Shown: in pieces, positions 18,808 to 27,558 of the stretch
Layout: every line of letters begins with the position of its first letter
Numbering within the stretch: the stretch's first letter is position 1
Assembly (NCBI GenBank): GCA_027294455.1
Contig: JAPULZ010000017.1
Coordinates: 1-33,597 of the forward strand
Direction of reading: 5' to 3'
From: Gemmatimonadota bacterium
GTDB lineage: Bacteria; Gemmatimonadota; Gemmatimonadetes; Gemmatimonadales; GWC2-71-9
Length of the DNA: 33,597 nucleotides
The notes under the pieces: generated by a model
Seen by the model: the letters and a program-made list of their open reading frames with translations, nothing else
What the model was told of the DNA's origin: nothing
Database searches by the model: none
Translations under genes and position numbers: made by a program

Positions 18808-19242
18808 TCAGGTCGAGGTGGTCGAGGCCAGGTCGTTCAGGCCGTCCAGGCCCACGGCGCCGACCGCCGTCTTGACGATCTCGCCGTTTTCGAATCGTGC
18901 GAAGAACGGAATGGATTTGATACCGTAGCGCTGACTCACCTCGGGTGACGCATCGATGTCGACCTTGACCACCAGCAACTCGCCGGCTTTGGTGCGGGCG
19001 ATCTCGTCGAGCATCGGCGCCATTGCCACGCACGGCCCACACCAATCCGCATAGAAGTCGACGATGACGGGGATTTCGGACTCGAGCACGGTTTTCTCGA
19101 AGTGCTCTTCGCGGACCTTGACTGGCCGGTCGATCAGGAACGGCTTCCCACATTCGGCGCACTTCGGCTTGTCCGCATGCCGACTGAGATCCACCGCGTT
19201 CAGCGTGGTGCAAAACTGACAGGCGAGCGCAACCTTGGGCAT
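18808..19242 (-). CDS. trxC: thioredoxin 2 (zinc-ribbon thioredoxin)
   Basis: 144 residues, matching TrxC. The N-terminal zinc ribbon has two CxxC pairs (C8/C11 and C28/C31), followed by a thioredoxin fold with the active site WCGPC (C68, C71) in IVDFYADWCGPC and the cis-proline in IKSIPFF. It reduces protein disulfides and helps oxidative-stress defence. ATG 19240-19242 (MPKVALACQFC) is the family start; no ribosome site precedes it, and a TATATT box 6-11 bases upstream could allow leaderless transcription. TTG 19261-19263 would add seven residues. It is the last gene of a minus-strand run after the GH113-like lipoprotein (25-base gap). Confidence 0.94.
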   Translation of the reverse strand: MPKVALACQFCTTLNAVDLSRHADKPKCAECGKPFLIDRPVKVREEHFEKTVLESEIPVIVDFYADWCGPCVAMAPMLDEIARTKAGELLVVKVDIDASPEVSQRYGIKSIPFFARFENGEIVKTAVGAVGLDGLNDLASTTST

Positions 19243-19267
19243 GGGGGAAATATACTCATCCAAATTC

Positions 19268-20302
19268 CTATGTCCCCATGCCGTACCAGCGGCGCAACAC
19301 CTCCTCGGCCGGTTTGCCCTGGGGTGTGAAGCCCCGCGGGCGCGGTTCGGTCATGCCTGCCTCGGGGTGCCACTTCCACCAGTAGAACCCCTCGAACCAC
19401 GGCTGTCCCCAGCACGCACGGAAAGCGGCCTCGTAGGCGTGCGCCTGCAGCGCCTCGTCCACGTCTCCCGCGATGGCCCAATCCCACGGATGGATGGTGG
19501 CGCCGGTGTGGGACTTGTATCCCACCTCGGTGAACAGAATCTTGCGGTCCCATCGCTCACTGGTGGCTTGCAGTCCCCGGACGATGGGCTGCCACCTCTC
19601 CACGAGCCGGTCACGGGTGCGGGCCGGGTCGCTCGAGGGGTCCCCCAGTTCGAAATAAGCCTGCACGCCGATCACATCCATGGCATCCCACCACGGGACG
19701 CTGGCGTAGTCGTCCCAGTTCGCCGCATACGTGAGCCAGCCGGCAAAGGCTTGCCGGACGAGGGCGACGGTCTCGCTCCACTCCTCGACCCGGTGGACCG
19801 TGGCGCGCAGTTCCGTGCCCACGCTGAATCCCACCGCGCCGAGGCGTTGGGCCAGCTGGGCGTAGTGCAGGAGAAACAAACGATACGAGCCGAACCAGGC
19901 CTGCCAGCGCGGCTCATCCGTCATGTGCACTTCGCCGCGCCAGTGTCCGTCCACGAAATCCGCCAAGGTGGGGATCAGCACGACCCGCAGGCCGACGCGT
20001 CGTGCCATGCGGCCTATCTCGAGATACGCCTCGTCGGTGAGCGACCAATCCATCCTGGGGTGGGACGCATCGTAGCGGATCACGGCGGGATCCGTGTAGG
20101 AGCGCATGTAGGCAAAGGGAAAGAGAGCGAGATGCGTGGCGCCCAGGTCCCGGATGTTGCCGAGATCCTCCATCGTCGGACGGGCGCGCCACGGATCCAG
20201 CGTGATGCCCTTGTGGGGAGCGGCCACGGGAGCGGTGCGCTGCAAGCACCCGGACCCCCACGCCGTGGCGGCGGCGGTTCCCAGAAACGTCCGGCGGTGC
20301 AC
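19268..20302 (-). CDS. GH113-like glycoside hydrolase, Tat-type lipoprotein
   Basis: 344 residues with a TIM-barrel hydrolase look. The N-terminus MHRRTFLGTAAATAWGSGC has a double-arginine motif, a short hydrophobic stretch and a cysteine (C19) that could be lipidated, though the lipobox is imperfect. Candidate catalytic glutamates are E164 in SVGTELR (end of a strand) and E259 in ILFTEVGYKS, spaced as acid/base and nucleophile in clan GH-A enzymes such as GH113 mannanases. GYKSHTGATIHPWDW and FYWWKWHPEAG line the expected cleft. The GTG start overlaps the stop of the upstream acyl-CoA dehydrogenase (TAGTG), implying coupling. The open frame further upstream is antisense noise. Substrate specificity is not certain. 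Confidence 0.82.
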   Translation of the reverse strand: MHRRTFLGTAAATAWGSGCLQRTAPVAAPHKGITLDPWRARPTMEDLGNIRDLGATHLALFPFAYMRSYTDPAVIRYDASHPRMDWSLTDEAYLEIGRMARRVGLRVVLIPTLADFVDGHWRGEVHMTDEPRWQAWFGSYRLFLLHYAQLAQRLGAVGFSVGTELRATVHRVEEWSETVALVRQAFAGWLTYAANWDDYASVPWWDAMDVIGVQAYFELGDPSSDPARTRDRLVERWQPIVRGLQATSERWDRKILFTEVGYKSHTGATIHPWDWAIAGDVDEALQAHAYEAAFRACWGQPWFEGFYWWKWHPEAGMTEPRPRGFTPQGKPAEEVLRRWYGMGT

Positions 20303-22185
20303 TAGTCTTCTTGAATCAGTCCCGCTTCCAGCCACGCGAACTCGTTGGCCAAGACGCGTTGGGCCGTCTGGTACACGGCGACGTCGTCGTTCCGGAAGAG
20401 CTGGCGGAATCGCTCCCGAATCAGCCGCCGCGCGGTTCGGCAAAACACGTCGGCCAGATCGGTCGCGGAGGATCCGCGAGCCCGCTCTTCCGCGGACCGG
20501 CTCGTTTGCAGCTTGTGGGCCCGCGTGCAGGCCGCACTCATGGCAAAGAGCTCGGCGCCGATCTCGACCAGGCGTCCCAAGACCGCCTGCCGTTTCTCCA
20601 GGCCCGGACCGAACCGAACGATGGCGTGAAAGAGACTGCGGCTCAGGCGCCGCGACGTGCGATCGATGTAGCGCAGGTGCGTGGCCAGCGGTCCGAATTC
20701 CGCGAATCGGGGCCAGTGGCCCCATCCAATCCATCGTGTCGGATACCAGAAGGCATAGTAGAGAGAGGCCTTGAGCAACGCGAGCGCCTTTGCACTGGTT
20801 GGCGCCTTCGGATCGACGATGGCGCCCGCCACCTTGAAGTGGAAGTCCACGGCCTCCCGCGCGATGAAGAGGCGCATGATCTCGCTCGATCCCTCGAAGA
20901 TCAGATTGATCCGGAAGTCGCGCATCATGCGTTCGATCGGTTCGGGGCGCTCGCCCCGCGCCGCGAGGCTGGCGCTGGTTTCGTATCCGCGGCCACCGCG
21001 CACCTGCAGCGCGTCGTCAACGATGCGCCATCCGCGCTCCGTATTCCACATCTTGGCCATCGCCGCCTCGAGCCGGATATCGAAACCGCCCTTGTCAGCC
21101 ATGAGGGCCGTGAGTTCCGCCACCGACTCCATCGCGAACGCGTCGGCGGCCATGCGCCCGATCTTTTGGGCGACGGCATCGTGTTTTCCCACCGGCTTGC
21201 CCCACTGCACCCGCTCCTGCGCAAAACGTCGGCAGATTTGGAGACACTTCTGGGCGACGACCGCCGACGTGGCCGGAAGGGTCAGCCGGCCGGTGTTCAG
21301 GGTGATGAGCGCCAGCTTGAGACCCTTGCCCTCCCCCCACAGCAGGTCCTCCTTGGGCACGCGAACGTTGGTGAAACGCACCACGCCGTTCTCGATCCCC
21401 TTCAATCCCATGAAATGGCACCGTTGCACCACCTCGACGCCGTCCCAGGCCGCGTCCACGATGAAGGCGGTGATGCTGCGCCCGCCGGTCTTGGCCATGA
21501 CGACCATCAGCTCGGCGATGGTGCCGTTCGTGCACCAGAGCTTTTCGCCGTTGAGGATGTACGCGCTCCCGTCTTCGGTCAGCTCGGCGGTGGTGGTCAT
21601 GCGGGCCGGATCGCTGCCCGCGTCGACCTCGGTGAGGGCGAACGCACTGATCGCACCCTTGGCGAGTCGGGGAAGGTATTTCTTCTTCTGCTCGGGCGTC
21701 CCGAACAGCTTCAGGGGTTGGGGCACGCCAATGGACTGGTGGGCGGACAGCAGCACGCCGATGGAGCCTTCCCAGCTCGAGGTCATGGCGATGGCGCGAT
21801 TGTAGCTCGTTTGGTGCAGGCCGAGGCCGCCGTATTCCGTCGGGATCTTGATCCCGAACGCGCCGATCTCCCGCAGCCCATCGATGACGTCTTGGGGGAT
21901 CTTGGAGTTTTGCTCGATGGCTTCGGCATCGACGCGATCGCGCATTAGCCGTTCGAGCTTGTCCAAGAACGGCTTGGCGCGCGCCGCTTCATCGGGGTCG
22001 ATCGAGGGAAAGGGATGAAGCAGCGAGAGGTGGAACTTTCCCTCGAACAGCCCGCGTACGAAGCTCGGTGAGGTCCACTCGGTTTCTCTCGCGGCTTCCG
22101 CGACCTCGCGTGCCTCGAGCTCCGAAACGTCTGTTGGGGTCGGTTTGTCAGGTCCGGTACTGGGCTCGGTTGCCGTCGTGGTCAT
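20302..22185 (-). CDS. acyl-CoA dehydrogenase family protein, long form
   Basis: 627 residues, like VLCAD/ACAD9-type enzymes with an extra C-terminal helical domain. Acyl-CoA dehydrogenases introduce the 2,3-trans double bond in beta-oxidation using FAD. Visible are the signature FALTEVDAGSDPARMTTTA (182-200), FAD-contact EKLWCTNGTIAELMVV, VRGGRGYETSASL (395-407), and the catalytic glutamate E431 in IFEGSSEIMRLF. The first ~70 residues are polar, with a long acidic lead. The start is ATG 22183-22185, with no clear ribosome site. No other beta-oxidation genes are adjacent; the gene is coupled instead to a GH113-like lipoprotein. It diverges from the six-gene operon at 22329. Confidence 0.95.
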   Translation of the reverse strand: MTTTATEPSTGPDKPTPTDVSELEAREVAEAARETEWTSPSFVRGLFEGKFHLSLLHPFPSIDPDEAARAKPFLDKLERLMRDRVDAEAIEQNSKIPQDVIDGLREIGAFGIKIPTEYGGLGLHQTSYNRAIAMTSSWEGSIGVLLSAHQSIGVPQPLKLFGTPEQKKKYLPRLAKGAISAFALTEVDAGSDPARMTTTAELTEDGSAYILNGEKLWCTNGTIAELMVVMAKTGGRSITAFIVDAAWDGVEVVQRCHFMGLKGIENGVVRFTNVRVPKEDLLWGEGKGLKLALITLNTGRLTLPATSAVVAQKCLQICRRFAQERVQWGKPVGKHDAVAQKIGRMAADAFAMESVAELTALMADKGGFDIRLEAAMAKMWNTERGWRIVDDALQVRGGRGYETSASLAARGERPEPIERMMRDFRINLIFEGSSEIMRLFIAREAVDFHFKVAGAIVDPKAPTSAKALALLKASLYYAFWYPTRWIGWGHWPRFAEFGPLATHLRYIDRTSRRLSRSLFHAIVRFGPGLEKRQAVLGRLVEIGAELFAMSAACTRAHKLQTSRSAEERARGSSATDLADVFCRTARRLIRERFRQLFRNDDVAVYQTAQRVLANEFAWLEAGLIQED

Positions 22186-22261
22186 GAGAGAAATTTACCC
22201 GGGGCCCGCAGTGCCCGCTACGCCGATTTCCGGTAACGCGGGCAATCTTCACTATTCACAG

Positions 22262-22290
22262 TTGCGCCGGGGCCGCGAGGTGGGCACAAT
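22262..22290 (+). promoter_or_regulatory. possible sigma-70-type promoter of the six-gene operon
   Basis: TTGCGC (22262-22267) and CACAAT (22285-22290) have a 17-base spacer. Transcription would begin near 22297, about 30 bases before the first ATG. A GGTAG...CTACC inverted repeat (22292-22296 with 22306-22310) spans the predicted start site and could be an operator. Confidence 0.35.
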
Positions 22291-22328
22291 TGGTAGGTCT
22301 TAGGACTACCCGCCATTCACCGGACGCG

Positions 22329-22979
22329 ATGAACGCACGCGCTGGCCAAGAACCTCTGTATCCCACTCGATCGGCCGCCGGGGCCGCACTTGGGGGATTA
22401 CTCTACCAACGGATTCGTCCGCCCGCATGTGTCTGGGCCGTCGCACCGAGTGGCGTGGAGATCGCGGCCGCCGCGGCGGACGCCCTCAAATGCCGGTTCG
22501 ACGTGGTGGTGAGCGCCCATGTCCGGATCGACGACGAGGTCGTGGGCGCGCTGGCCGAAGACGCGGACGCGGTCATCGACCCGGCTTTCAGTCCCAAGTT
22601 CAGCATGCTCGACGCGGTGGAGGAAGCGATCGACCGCTCGCGTCGAGCCATCAAGCAGGAGCGCCTGCTCTTCCGCGGGCAACGGCCACTGCGCGACGTG
22701 ACCGACGCAACGGTCGTCATTCTCGACGGGCACGTTCTCGACCCCTGGAAGCTCATCGCCGCCACGCAAGTTGCTCATGCCATGAACGCGAACCACATCG
22801 TCGTGGCGGCGGCCGCGGCAACCCATCCGGTTCAGGAACGCATGCTCGCTCGCCGCCTCGATTTCCTGTGTCCGTCCATCCTGATGGATCCCAAGGGGCA
22901 TGAGATGCCGTTCGGCGACCCACAAGACCCCAACGCGGAAAGACTCCGCAGCATTGTCGTTGCACGTCAAGCCGCCTAG
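22329..22979 (+). CDS. phosphoribosyltransferase-like protein with degenerate PRPP loop
   Basis: 216 residues resembling the stand-alone PRTase-fold proteins related to predicted phosphoribosyltransferases: LGGLLYQRIRPPACVWAVAPSGVEIAAAAADAL, a variable hood segment, IDRSRRAIKQERLLFRGQRPL, and the loop VVILDGHVLDPWKLIAA (129-145). In active enzymes this loop usually reads like VDDGIATG; here the second aspartate and the TG are lost, so PRPP binding is doubtful. The C-terminal half contains the expected strand IVVAAAAATH. ATG 22329 is the most plausible start, preceded only by a weak GGA; TTG 22290 is possible. Its end overlaps the PIG-L start by about 20 bases, so it heads the operon. Confidence 0.72.
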   Translation: MNARAGQEPLYPTRSAAGAALGGLLYQRIRPPACVWAVAPSGVEIAAAAADALKCRFDVVVSAHVRIDDEVVGALAEDADAVIDPAFSPKFSMLDAVEEAIDRSRRAIKQERLLFRGQRPLRDVTDATVVILDGHVLDPWKLIAATQVAHAMNANHIVVAAAAATHPVQERMLARRLDFLCPSILMDPKGHEMPFGDPQDPNAERLRSIVVARQAA

Positions 22980-25458
22980 CGTCGTCATCGCCCTGTTCCT
23001 GGTCCTGTCGAGCCCGGCGATGGCGGCGGCCCAGCTCGGGCCTCCGACCACCGGCGGGATGGTCGTCCTCGACGAGATGCTGCAGCGCCTCGGCGAATCC
23101 CGGCGCGTGCTCATGGTCGCGGCGCACCCCGATGATGAGGACACGGCGTTTCTCGCCTTGATGAGCCGGGGATACGGTGTCGAGGCAGCCTACCTCGCCC
23201 TGTCCCGCGGGGAGGGCGGGCAGAACCTCATAGGTCCGGAGCTGGGCGGGGCCCTCGGCTTGATCCGATCCCGGGAGCTGCTGGCGGCCCGGGAGCTGGA
23301 CGGGGCGTCGCAGTTCTTCACTCGCGCCTTTGATTTCGGGTACACCCGGTCCATCGACGAGACCCACGGGTTGTGGCTCCCCGATTCCATTCTCAAGGAC
23401 GTGGTCCGGGTGGTGCGGAGGTTCCGCCCCCACGTGATGATCACGGTGTTTTCCGGAACCCAGCGCGACGGCCATGGGCAACATCAAGCCGCCGGCATCG
23501 CCGTGCGTGCGGCCTTCGACGTCGCCGGCGATCCGGCGGCCTTTCCCGAGCTGCAGACCGAAGAAGGCCTGGCACCCTGGACGCCGGCCAAGCTGTACCA
23601 ATCGATCCGCTTCGGTCGATCCCAGGGCACGCTGCGTCTTCCCACCGGGGTCCTCGATGCCCGGGTAGGTCGTTCGTACCATCAGATCGCCATGGCCAGT
23701 CGCAGCCTACACCGCAGCCAGGACATGGGCACCATACAGGCCATCGGGCCACGAGAGGCGACACTGTCCCTCATCGCGGATCGGGTCGGCGGGACGGACG
23801 GCGCCGACGATCTCTTTGGCGCCATTCCCCTAGAGTCCCCGGAGCTCGCCGCCTTCGCGGCAGCGGCCCGGGCAGCCATCGATCCCACCAATCTCGCGTC
23901 GCTGACGCCGGAGTTGGTGGCGCAACTCGAGGGCATGACCGGCAGGCCTCGCCAACTGCTCTCGAACGCCGTGACCATCTCCGCGGGGATCGTGACGGAC
24001 GCGGTGGTGGCCGACGACGAGCTCGTTCCGGGCCAGGCCGTCCCGGTCACATTGAGCGTGTATAACGGGGGACCGTTCGAGGTCCGCCTGGACGCCGCGG
24101 TGATTGAAGCGCCCGACGGCTGGTCGGTGTCCCGGGCCCGGCTGCCCCAGGGTCCGCTCCAGCCCGGAACTCTCGACACCATTGCCGTGGTCGTGACGGT
24201 CGATCCCGACGCGCCGCCCACCCAGCCCTACTTCCTGGAGAACCCGCGCACCGGGGCCATGTACGATTGGACCGGCGCGCCGCCGGAGCTGCGGGGCCGG
24301 CCGTTCCAGCCGCCCCTGTTGCACGCCCGCTTCGACCTCACCGTGCTCGATGCGCCCGTCAGCATCCGGCGCGAGGCCACGTTCCGGGCCCGCAACCAAG
24401 CGGTCGGAGAGGTGCGCCGGGAAGTTCGGGTGGTGCCGCTGGTCGATGTGACGCTGGATCCCGAGCGCGTGGTATGGTCGGCGGACGGCGACCGGGAGCG
24501 GGACTTCACGGTGACGCTTGTGTACAACGGCGTCGGCGCGTACCGCGGCGAGGTGGGGCTGCAGATCGACGGCTGGCGTGTTCCCCCGGCACGGCCGTTC
24601 TTCCTCGAGCGGACGGGGGAATCCCAACGCTTCGTCTTCACGGTCACACGACCGGACGACGTGCGGAATGCCCAGGTGGAGATCGCGGCCACCGCTGTGG
24701 GAGACGACGGCCAGCGATACGCCCGGGGCATCGCGCTCGTAGAGTATTCGCACATCCGCCCGACGGCGTGGGTGCGGGCGGCGCGCAGCCTTGTGCACGT
24801 GGCACCGATGAGGATGCCATCCGTGGCCCGGATCGGGTACATCCGGGGCGCTGCGGATCGTGTGCCCGAGGCGTTGCAACAAATCGGTCTGCCCGTGGAG
24901 TTGCTCGACGAATCCCGACTCGCACTCGGGGACCTGAGCGTGTACGACGTGATCGTGGTGGGCAGTCGGGCCTACGAGTCCGACTCGGCGTTGATGCGTC
25001 ACAACGGACGCTTGCTGGAATACACCAATGCCGGCGGGCTGCTCGTCGTTCAATACCAGCAATACCAATTCGTGAGAGGTGGCTACGCGCCGTTCCCCCT
25101 GGAGATCTCCCGGCCCCACGACCGGGTCACCGACGAAAACGCTCCGGTGCGCATCCTGCAGCCGGAGCATCGATTGTTCAACGTGCCCAACGAGATTGGC
25201 GCGGACGACTGGGTGGGGTGGCCTCAGGAACGCGGACTCTACTTCGCCGGCACGTGGGACCCGGCCTACCAACCCATGCTCGAGATGCACGACAGTGGCA
25301 GGCCGCCGTTGCAGGGCGGGCTCCTGGTCGCGCGCTACGGCGCCGGCACGTATGTCTATACCGGATTGAGCTTCTTCCGCGCCTTACCCGCCGGAAATCC
25401 GGGGGGGTTTCGATTGTTCCTCAATGTGCTGGGCTTGCACCCGGACCATGAGCAGTAA
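22960..25458 (+). CDS. secreted PIG-L deacetylase with NEW3-like and GATase-like domains
   Basis: About 832 residues. After a signal peptide (KPPSVVIALFLVLSSPAMA, about 4-22) comes a PIG-L/LmbE domain with metal motif AHPDDE (55-60; H56, D59) and third ligand H175 in RDGHGQHQAAG. PIG-L enzymes are zinc N-deacetylases acting on N-acetylglucosamine-like groups. The middle (about 340-630) is beta-rich with NEW3-like immunoglobulin repeats (VTLSVYNGGPFEVRLDAAV; VTLVYNGVGAYRGEV). The final ~200 residues look like a class I glutamine amidotransferase/ThuA-like fold (YDVIVVGSRAYESD, EYTNAGGLLVVQYQ). The start is a TTG at 22960 (or 22954), without a strong ribosome site, inside the end of the previous gene. 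Substrate unknown. Confidence 0.9.
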   Translation: MHVKPPSVVIALFLVLSSPAMAAAQLGPPTTGGMVVLDEMLQRLGESRRVLMVAAHPDDEDTAFLALMSRGYGVEAAYLALSRGEGGQNLIGPELGGALGLIRSRELLAARELDGASQFFTRAFDFGYTRSIDETHGLWLPDSILKDVVRVVRRFRPHVMITVFSGTQRDGHGQHQAAGIAVRAAFDVAGDPAAFPELQTEEGLAPWTPAKLYQSIRFGRSQGTLRLPTGVLDARVGRSYHQIAMASRSLHRSQDMGTIQAIGPREATLSLIADRVGGTDGADDLFGAIPLESPELAAFAAAARAAIDPTNLASLTPELVAQLEGMTGRPRQLLSNAVTISAGIVTDAVVADDELVPGQAVPVTLSVYNGGPFEVRLDAAVIEAPDGWSVSRARLPQGPLQPGTLDTIAVVVTVDPDAPPTQPYFLENPRTGAMYDWTGAPPELRGRPFQPPLLHARFDLTVLDAPVSIRREATFRARNQAVGEVRREVRVVPLVDVTLDPERVVWSADGDRERDFTVTLVYNGVGAYRGEVGLQIDGWRVPPARPFFLERTGESQRFVFTVTRPDDVRNAQVEIAATAVGDDGQRYARGIALVEYSHIRPTAWVRAARSLVHVAPMRMPSVARIGYIRGAADRVPEALQQIGLPVELLDESRLALGDLSVYDVIVVGSRAYESDSALMRHNGRLLEYTNAGGLLVVQYQQYQFVRGGYAPFPLEISRPHDRVTDENAPVRILQPEHRLFNVPNEIGADDWVGWPQERGLYFAGTWDPAYQPMLEMHDSGRPPLQGGLLVARYGAGTYVYTGLSFFRALPAGNPGGFRLFLNVLGLHPDHEQ

Positions 25459-26518
25459 GGTGGCGCGTCCCCCCCGAAACAGCTTCCGGTCCACGTTGCT
25501 CGCCGTCACGGCCGTGTTCGTCGGCGGGTGTACGGGCGATGGACGCACACCGCTGGTGGTCTATTCGCCCCACGGCCGCGATCTGTTGCGCCTCTCCGAG
25601 CGAGTATTCGAAGCCGCCAACCCCGATATCGACGTGCGCACGCTGGACATGGGATCCCAAGAAGCGCTGGACCGGGTTCGCTCGGAACGCGTGAATCCGC
25701 AAGCGGACGTGTGGTTCGGCGGGCCGTCGAGTCTGTTTGCGCGCGCCGCCCGCGATTCGCTGCTCGAGCCCTACCGGCCCGTCTGGGCGGAAGCGATTTC
25801 CGAGCGCGGGCACGGACCGGATGATCTGTTCTTCTCAGTGTACGAGACGGTCGCCGTGATCGTGTACAACGATGCGGTCGTGTCCCAAGCCCAAGCGCCG
25901 CGGGATTGGGACGACCTGCTGGATCCGCAGTGGACGGGACGGGTGCTGATCCGCAATCCGGTGGCGTCGGGGACGATGCGCACCTTGTTCGGCATGGTCA
26001 TGCTCCGGAGCCTCGAGGCCACTGGTGATACGGCATCCGGGTTCGCCTGGCTGCGCCACCTGGACGCGCAGACCGCCGAGTATCCGCTGAACCCGGCGAT
26101 GCTGCATCAGAAGCTCTTGCGGCAGGAAGGCGTGATCACCATGTGGGATCTGCCGGACATCCTACTGCAACGGGCCCGGGGGAATTCGCTGAGCTACGTG
26201 CTGCCGACCAGCGGCACGCCGGTGATCCAGGACGCCATCGCCGTCGTGCGGGGGGCCAAGAACCCCGACGTGGCCCGCCGGTTCGTCGACTTCGTCGGGT
26301 CGCAGGCGTTTCAGCTGCAAGCCACCAGGGAAGTCTTCCGGCTTCCGGCCCGGCAAGACCTGCCGCCCGATTCGTTGCCCGAGTGGGCTCGCGACGTGCT
26401 CGCCAATCTCGTGGTCGAGGACATGGATTGGAACCTGCTCGCGGAACGCGGTGCCGACTGGATGACGTACTGGGATCGCAACGTGCGGGGCCGTGGCCGC
26501 ATCCCGCCGGCACGGTGA
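25448..26518 (+). CDS. ABC transporter substrate-binding lipoprotein (iron/AEP-type)
   Basis: 356 residues. The N-terminal signal STLLAVTAVFVGGC ends in a lipobox with C28, so it is anchored in the envelope. The mature part is a type 2 periplasmic binding protein of the ferric/thiamine/phosphonate group: LVVYSPHGRDLLRLSERVFEAANPDIDV, QADVWFGGPSSLF, DWDDLLDPQWTGRVLIRNP and VIQDAIAVVRGAKNPDVARRFVDFV. Family members bind Fe3+, polyamines, sulfate, thiamine or aminoethylphosphonate; no tyrosine pair diagnostic of iron binding could be confirmed. ATG 25448 lies in the last codons of the PIG-L gene (11-base overlap) and its own TGA overlaps the ATPase start. Confidence 0.9.
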   Translation: MSSKVARPPRNSFRSTLLAVTAVFVGGCTGDGRTPLVVYSPHGRDLLRLSERVFEAANPDIDVRTLDMGSQEALDRVRSERVNPQADVWFGGPSSLFARAARDSLLEPYRPVWAEAISERGHGPDDLFFSVYETVAVIVYNDAVVSQAQAPRDWDDLLDPQWTGRVLIRNPVASGTMRTLFGMVMLRSLEATGDTASGFAWLRHLDAQTAEYPLNPAMLHQKLLRQEGVITMWDLPDILLQRARGNSLSYVLPTSGTPVIQDAIAVVRGAKNPDVARRFVDFVGSQAFQLQATREVFRLPARQDLPPDSLPEWARDVLANLVVEDMDWNLLAERGADWMTYWDRNVRGRGRIPPAR

Positions 26519-27558
26519 TGGCGGAAACCGGACTCCGTCTCGAACAACTCACCAAGCGGTTCGACGATCACCTCGCAGTCGGCGATCTTTCTCTCGACGT
26601 CTCCCCCGGCAGCGTATTGGCATTGCTCGGGCCCAGCGGCAGCGGCAAGACGACGACGCTGCGCTTGATCGCCGGTTTCGAGAGGCCCGACGCAGGACGG
26701 GTGGTGATCGACGGAGAGGACGTGACGCCCCTGGGACCCGCCGATCGGCGTTTCGGGATGGTCTTCCAGCACTACGCCCTGTTTCCTCACCTCACTGTCG
26801 GAGAAAACGTGGCATTCGGGTTGGACCGCCGCGGCATGTCTCCGGCTGAGCGGCAGTCCAGGGTCGCTGAGTCCCTCGCCCTCGTGGACCTGGCCGGTTT
26901 CCAAAGCCGTGCCGTGAGCGCGCTCTCCGGCGGGGAGCAGCAGCGGGTGGCGGTGGCGCGGGCCATTGCACCGAAGCCCCGCGTGCTCCTGCTCGACGAA
27001 CCGCTTTCCAATCTGGATCCCTCATTGCGAGAACGGACGCGGCGCGAGCTGCGCGCCGCCATCGATCAGATCGGGGTCACCACGGTCTTCGTGACCCACG
27101 AGCAGGAGGAGGCCTTCGCGTTGGGGGACGTGATCGCGGTCTTGCGCGAGGGCCAGCTCGAGCAGGTGGGCGCGCCCACCGAGCTCTACGAGGAACCCGC
27201 ATCGCAGTTCGTGGCGACGTTCGTGGGACGGGCGAGCACCTTGTCTGGTGTGGTAATCAACGGCGGCCGGGTGCGGGTCGCCACGGGCGTCGAGTGGCCG
27301 ATGAGTGCCCCGGTGGCGCTGGTACCAGGACAGCGGGTGGTGGTCACGGTGCGGCCGGAGTCGCTGCAGCTGTCGGAGGATGTGGGGCTTCGGGGGACGG
27401 TGACCGAGCGCCGGTACGTCGGCGCCCGGGCCTATTTCACGCTGGACACGGAGGTCGGCGCCGTGGAGTTCGCAGCGTCGGTCCACGCCGCCGACGTGGG
27501 TGAAACCGTGTGGGTGAACGCGGCTGGGTGTCGGGCGTTTCCCGCGGAAACCGCATGA
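26518..27558 (+). CDS. ABC transporter ATP-binding protein
   Basis: 346 residues. The nucleotide-binding domain is complete: Walker A GPSGSGKTT (38-46), Q-loop in FQHYALFPHLTVGENVAFGL, ABC signature LSGGEQQRVAVARAI (136-150), Walker B VLLLDEPLSNLD with D160/E161, and the switch histidine in FVTHEQEEA. A C-terminal ~110-residue TOBE-like domain (VRPESLQLSEDVGLRGTVTERRYVGARAYF) marks the FbpC/PotA/CysA group. It powers the permease encoded next. The ATG start overlaps the binding-protein stop (TGATG), and the end overlaps the permease start (ATGA). Confidence 0.96.
   Translation: MAETGLRLEQLTKRFDDHLAVGDLSLDVSPGSVLALLGPSGSGKTTTLRLIAGFERPDAGRVVIDGEDVTPLGPADRRFGMVFQHYALFPHLTVGENVAFGLDRRGMSPAERQSRVAESLALVDLAGFQSRAVSALSGGEQQRVAVARAIAPKPRVLLLDEPLSNLDPSLRERTRRELRAAIDQIGVTTVFVTHEQEEAFALGDVIAVLREGQLEQVGAPTELYEEPASQFVATFVGRASTLSGVVINGGRVRVATGVEWPMSAPVALVPGQRVVVTVRPESLQLSEDVGLRGTVTERRYVGARAYFTLDTEVGAVEFAASVHAADVGETVWVNAAGCRAFPAETA

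Noticed and set aside
23830..25290. 486-residue minus-strand frame opposite the PIG-L gene
   Set aside because: Antisense shadow; the plus strand carries the AHPDDE metal motif and coherent domains.
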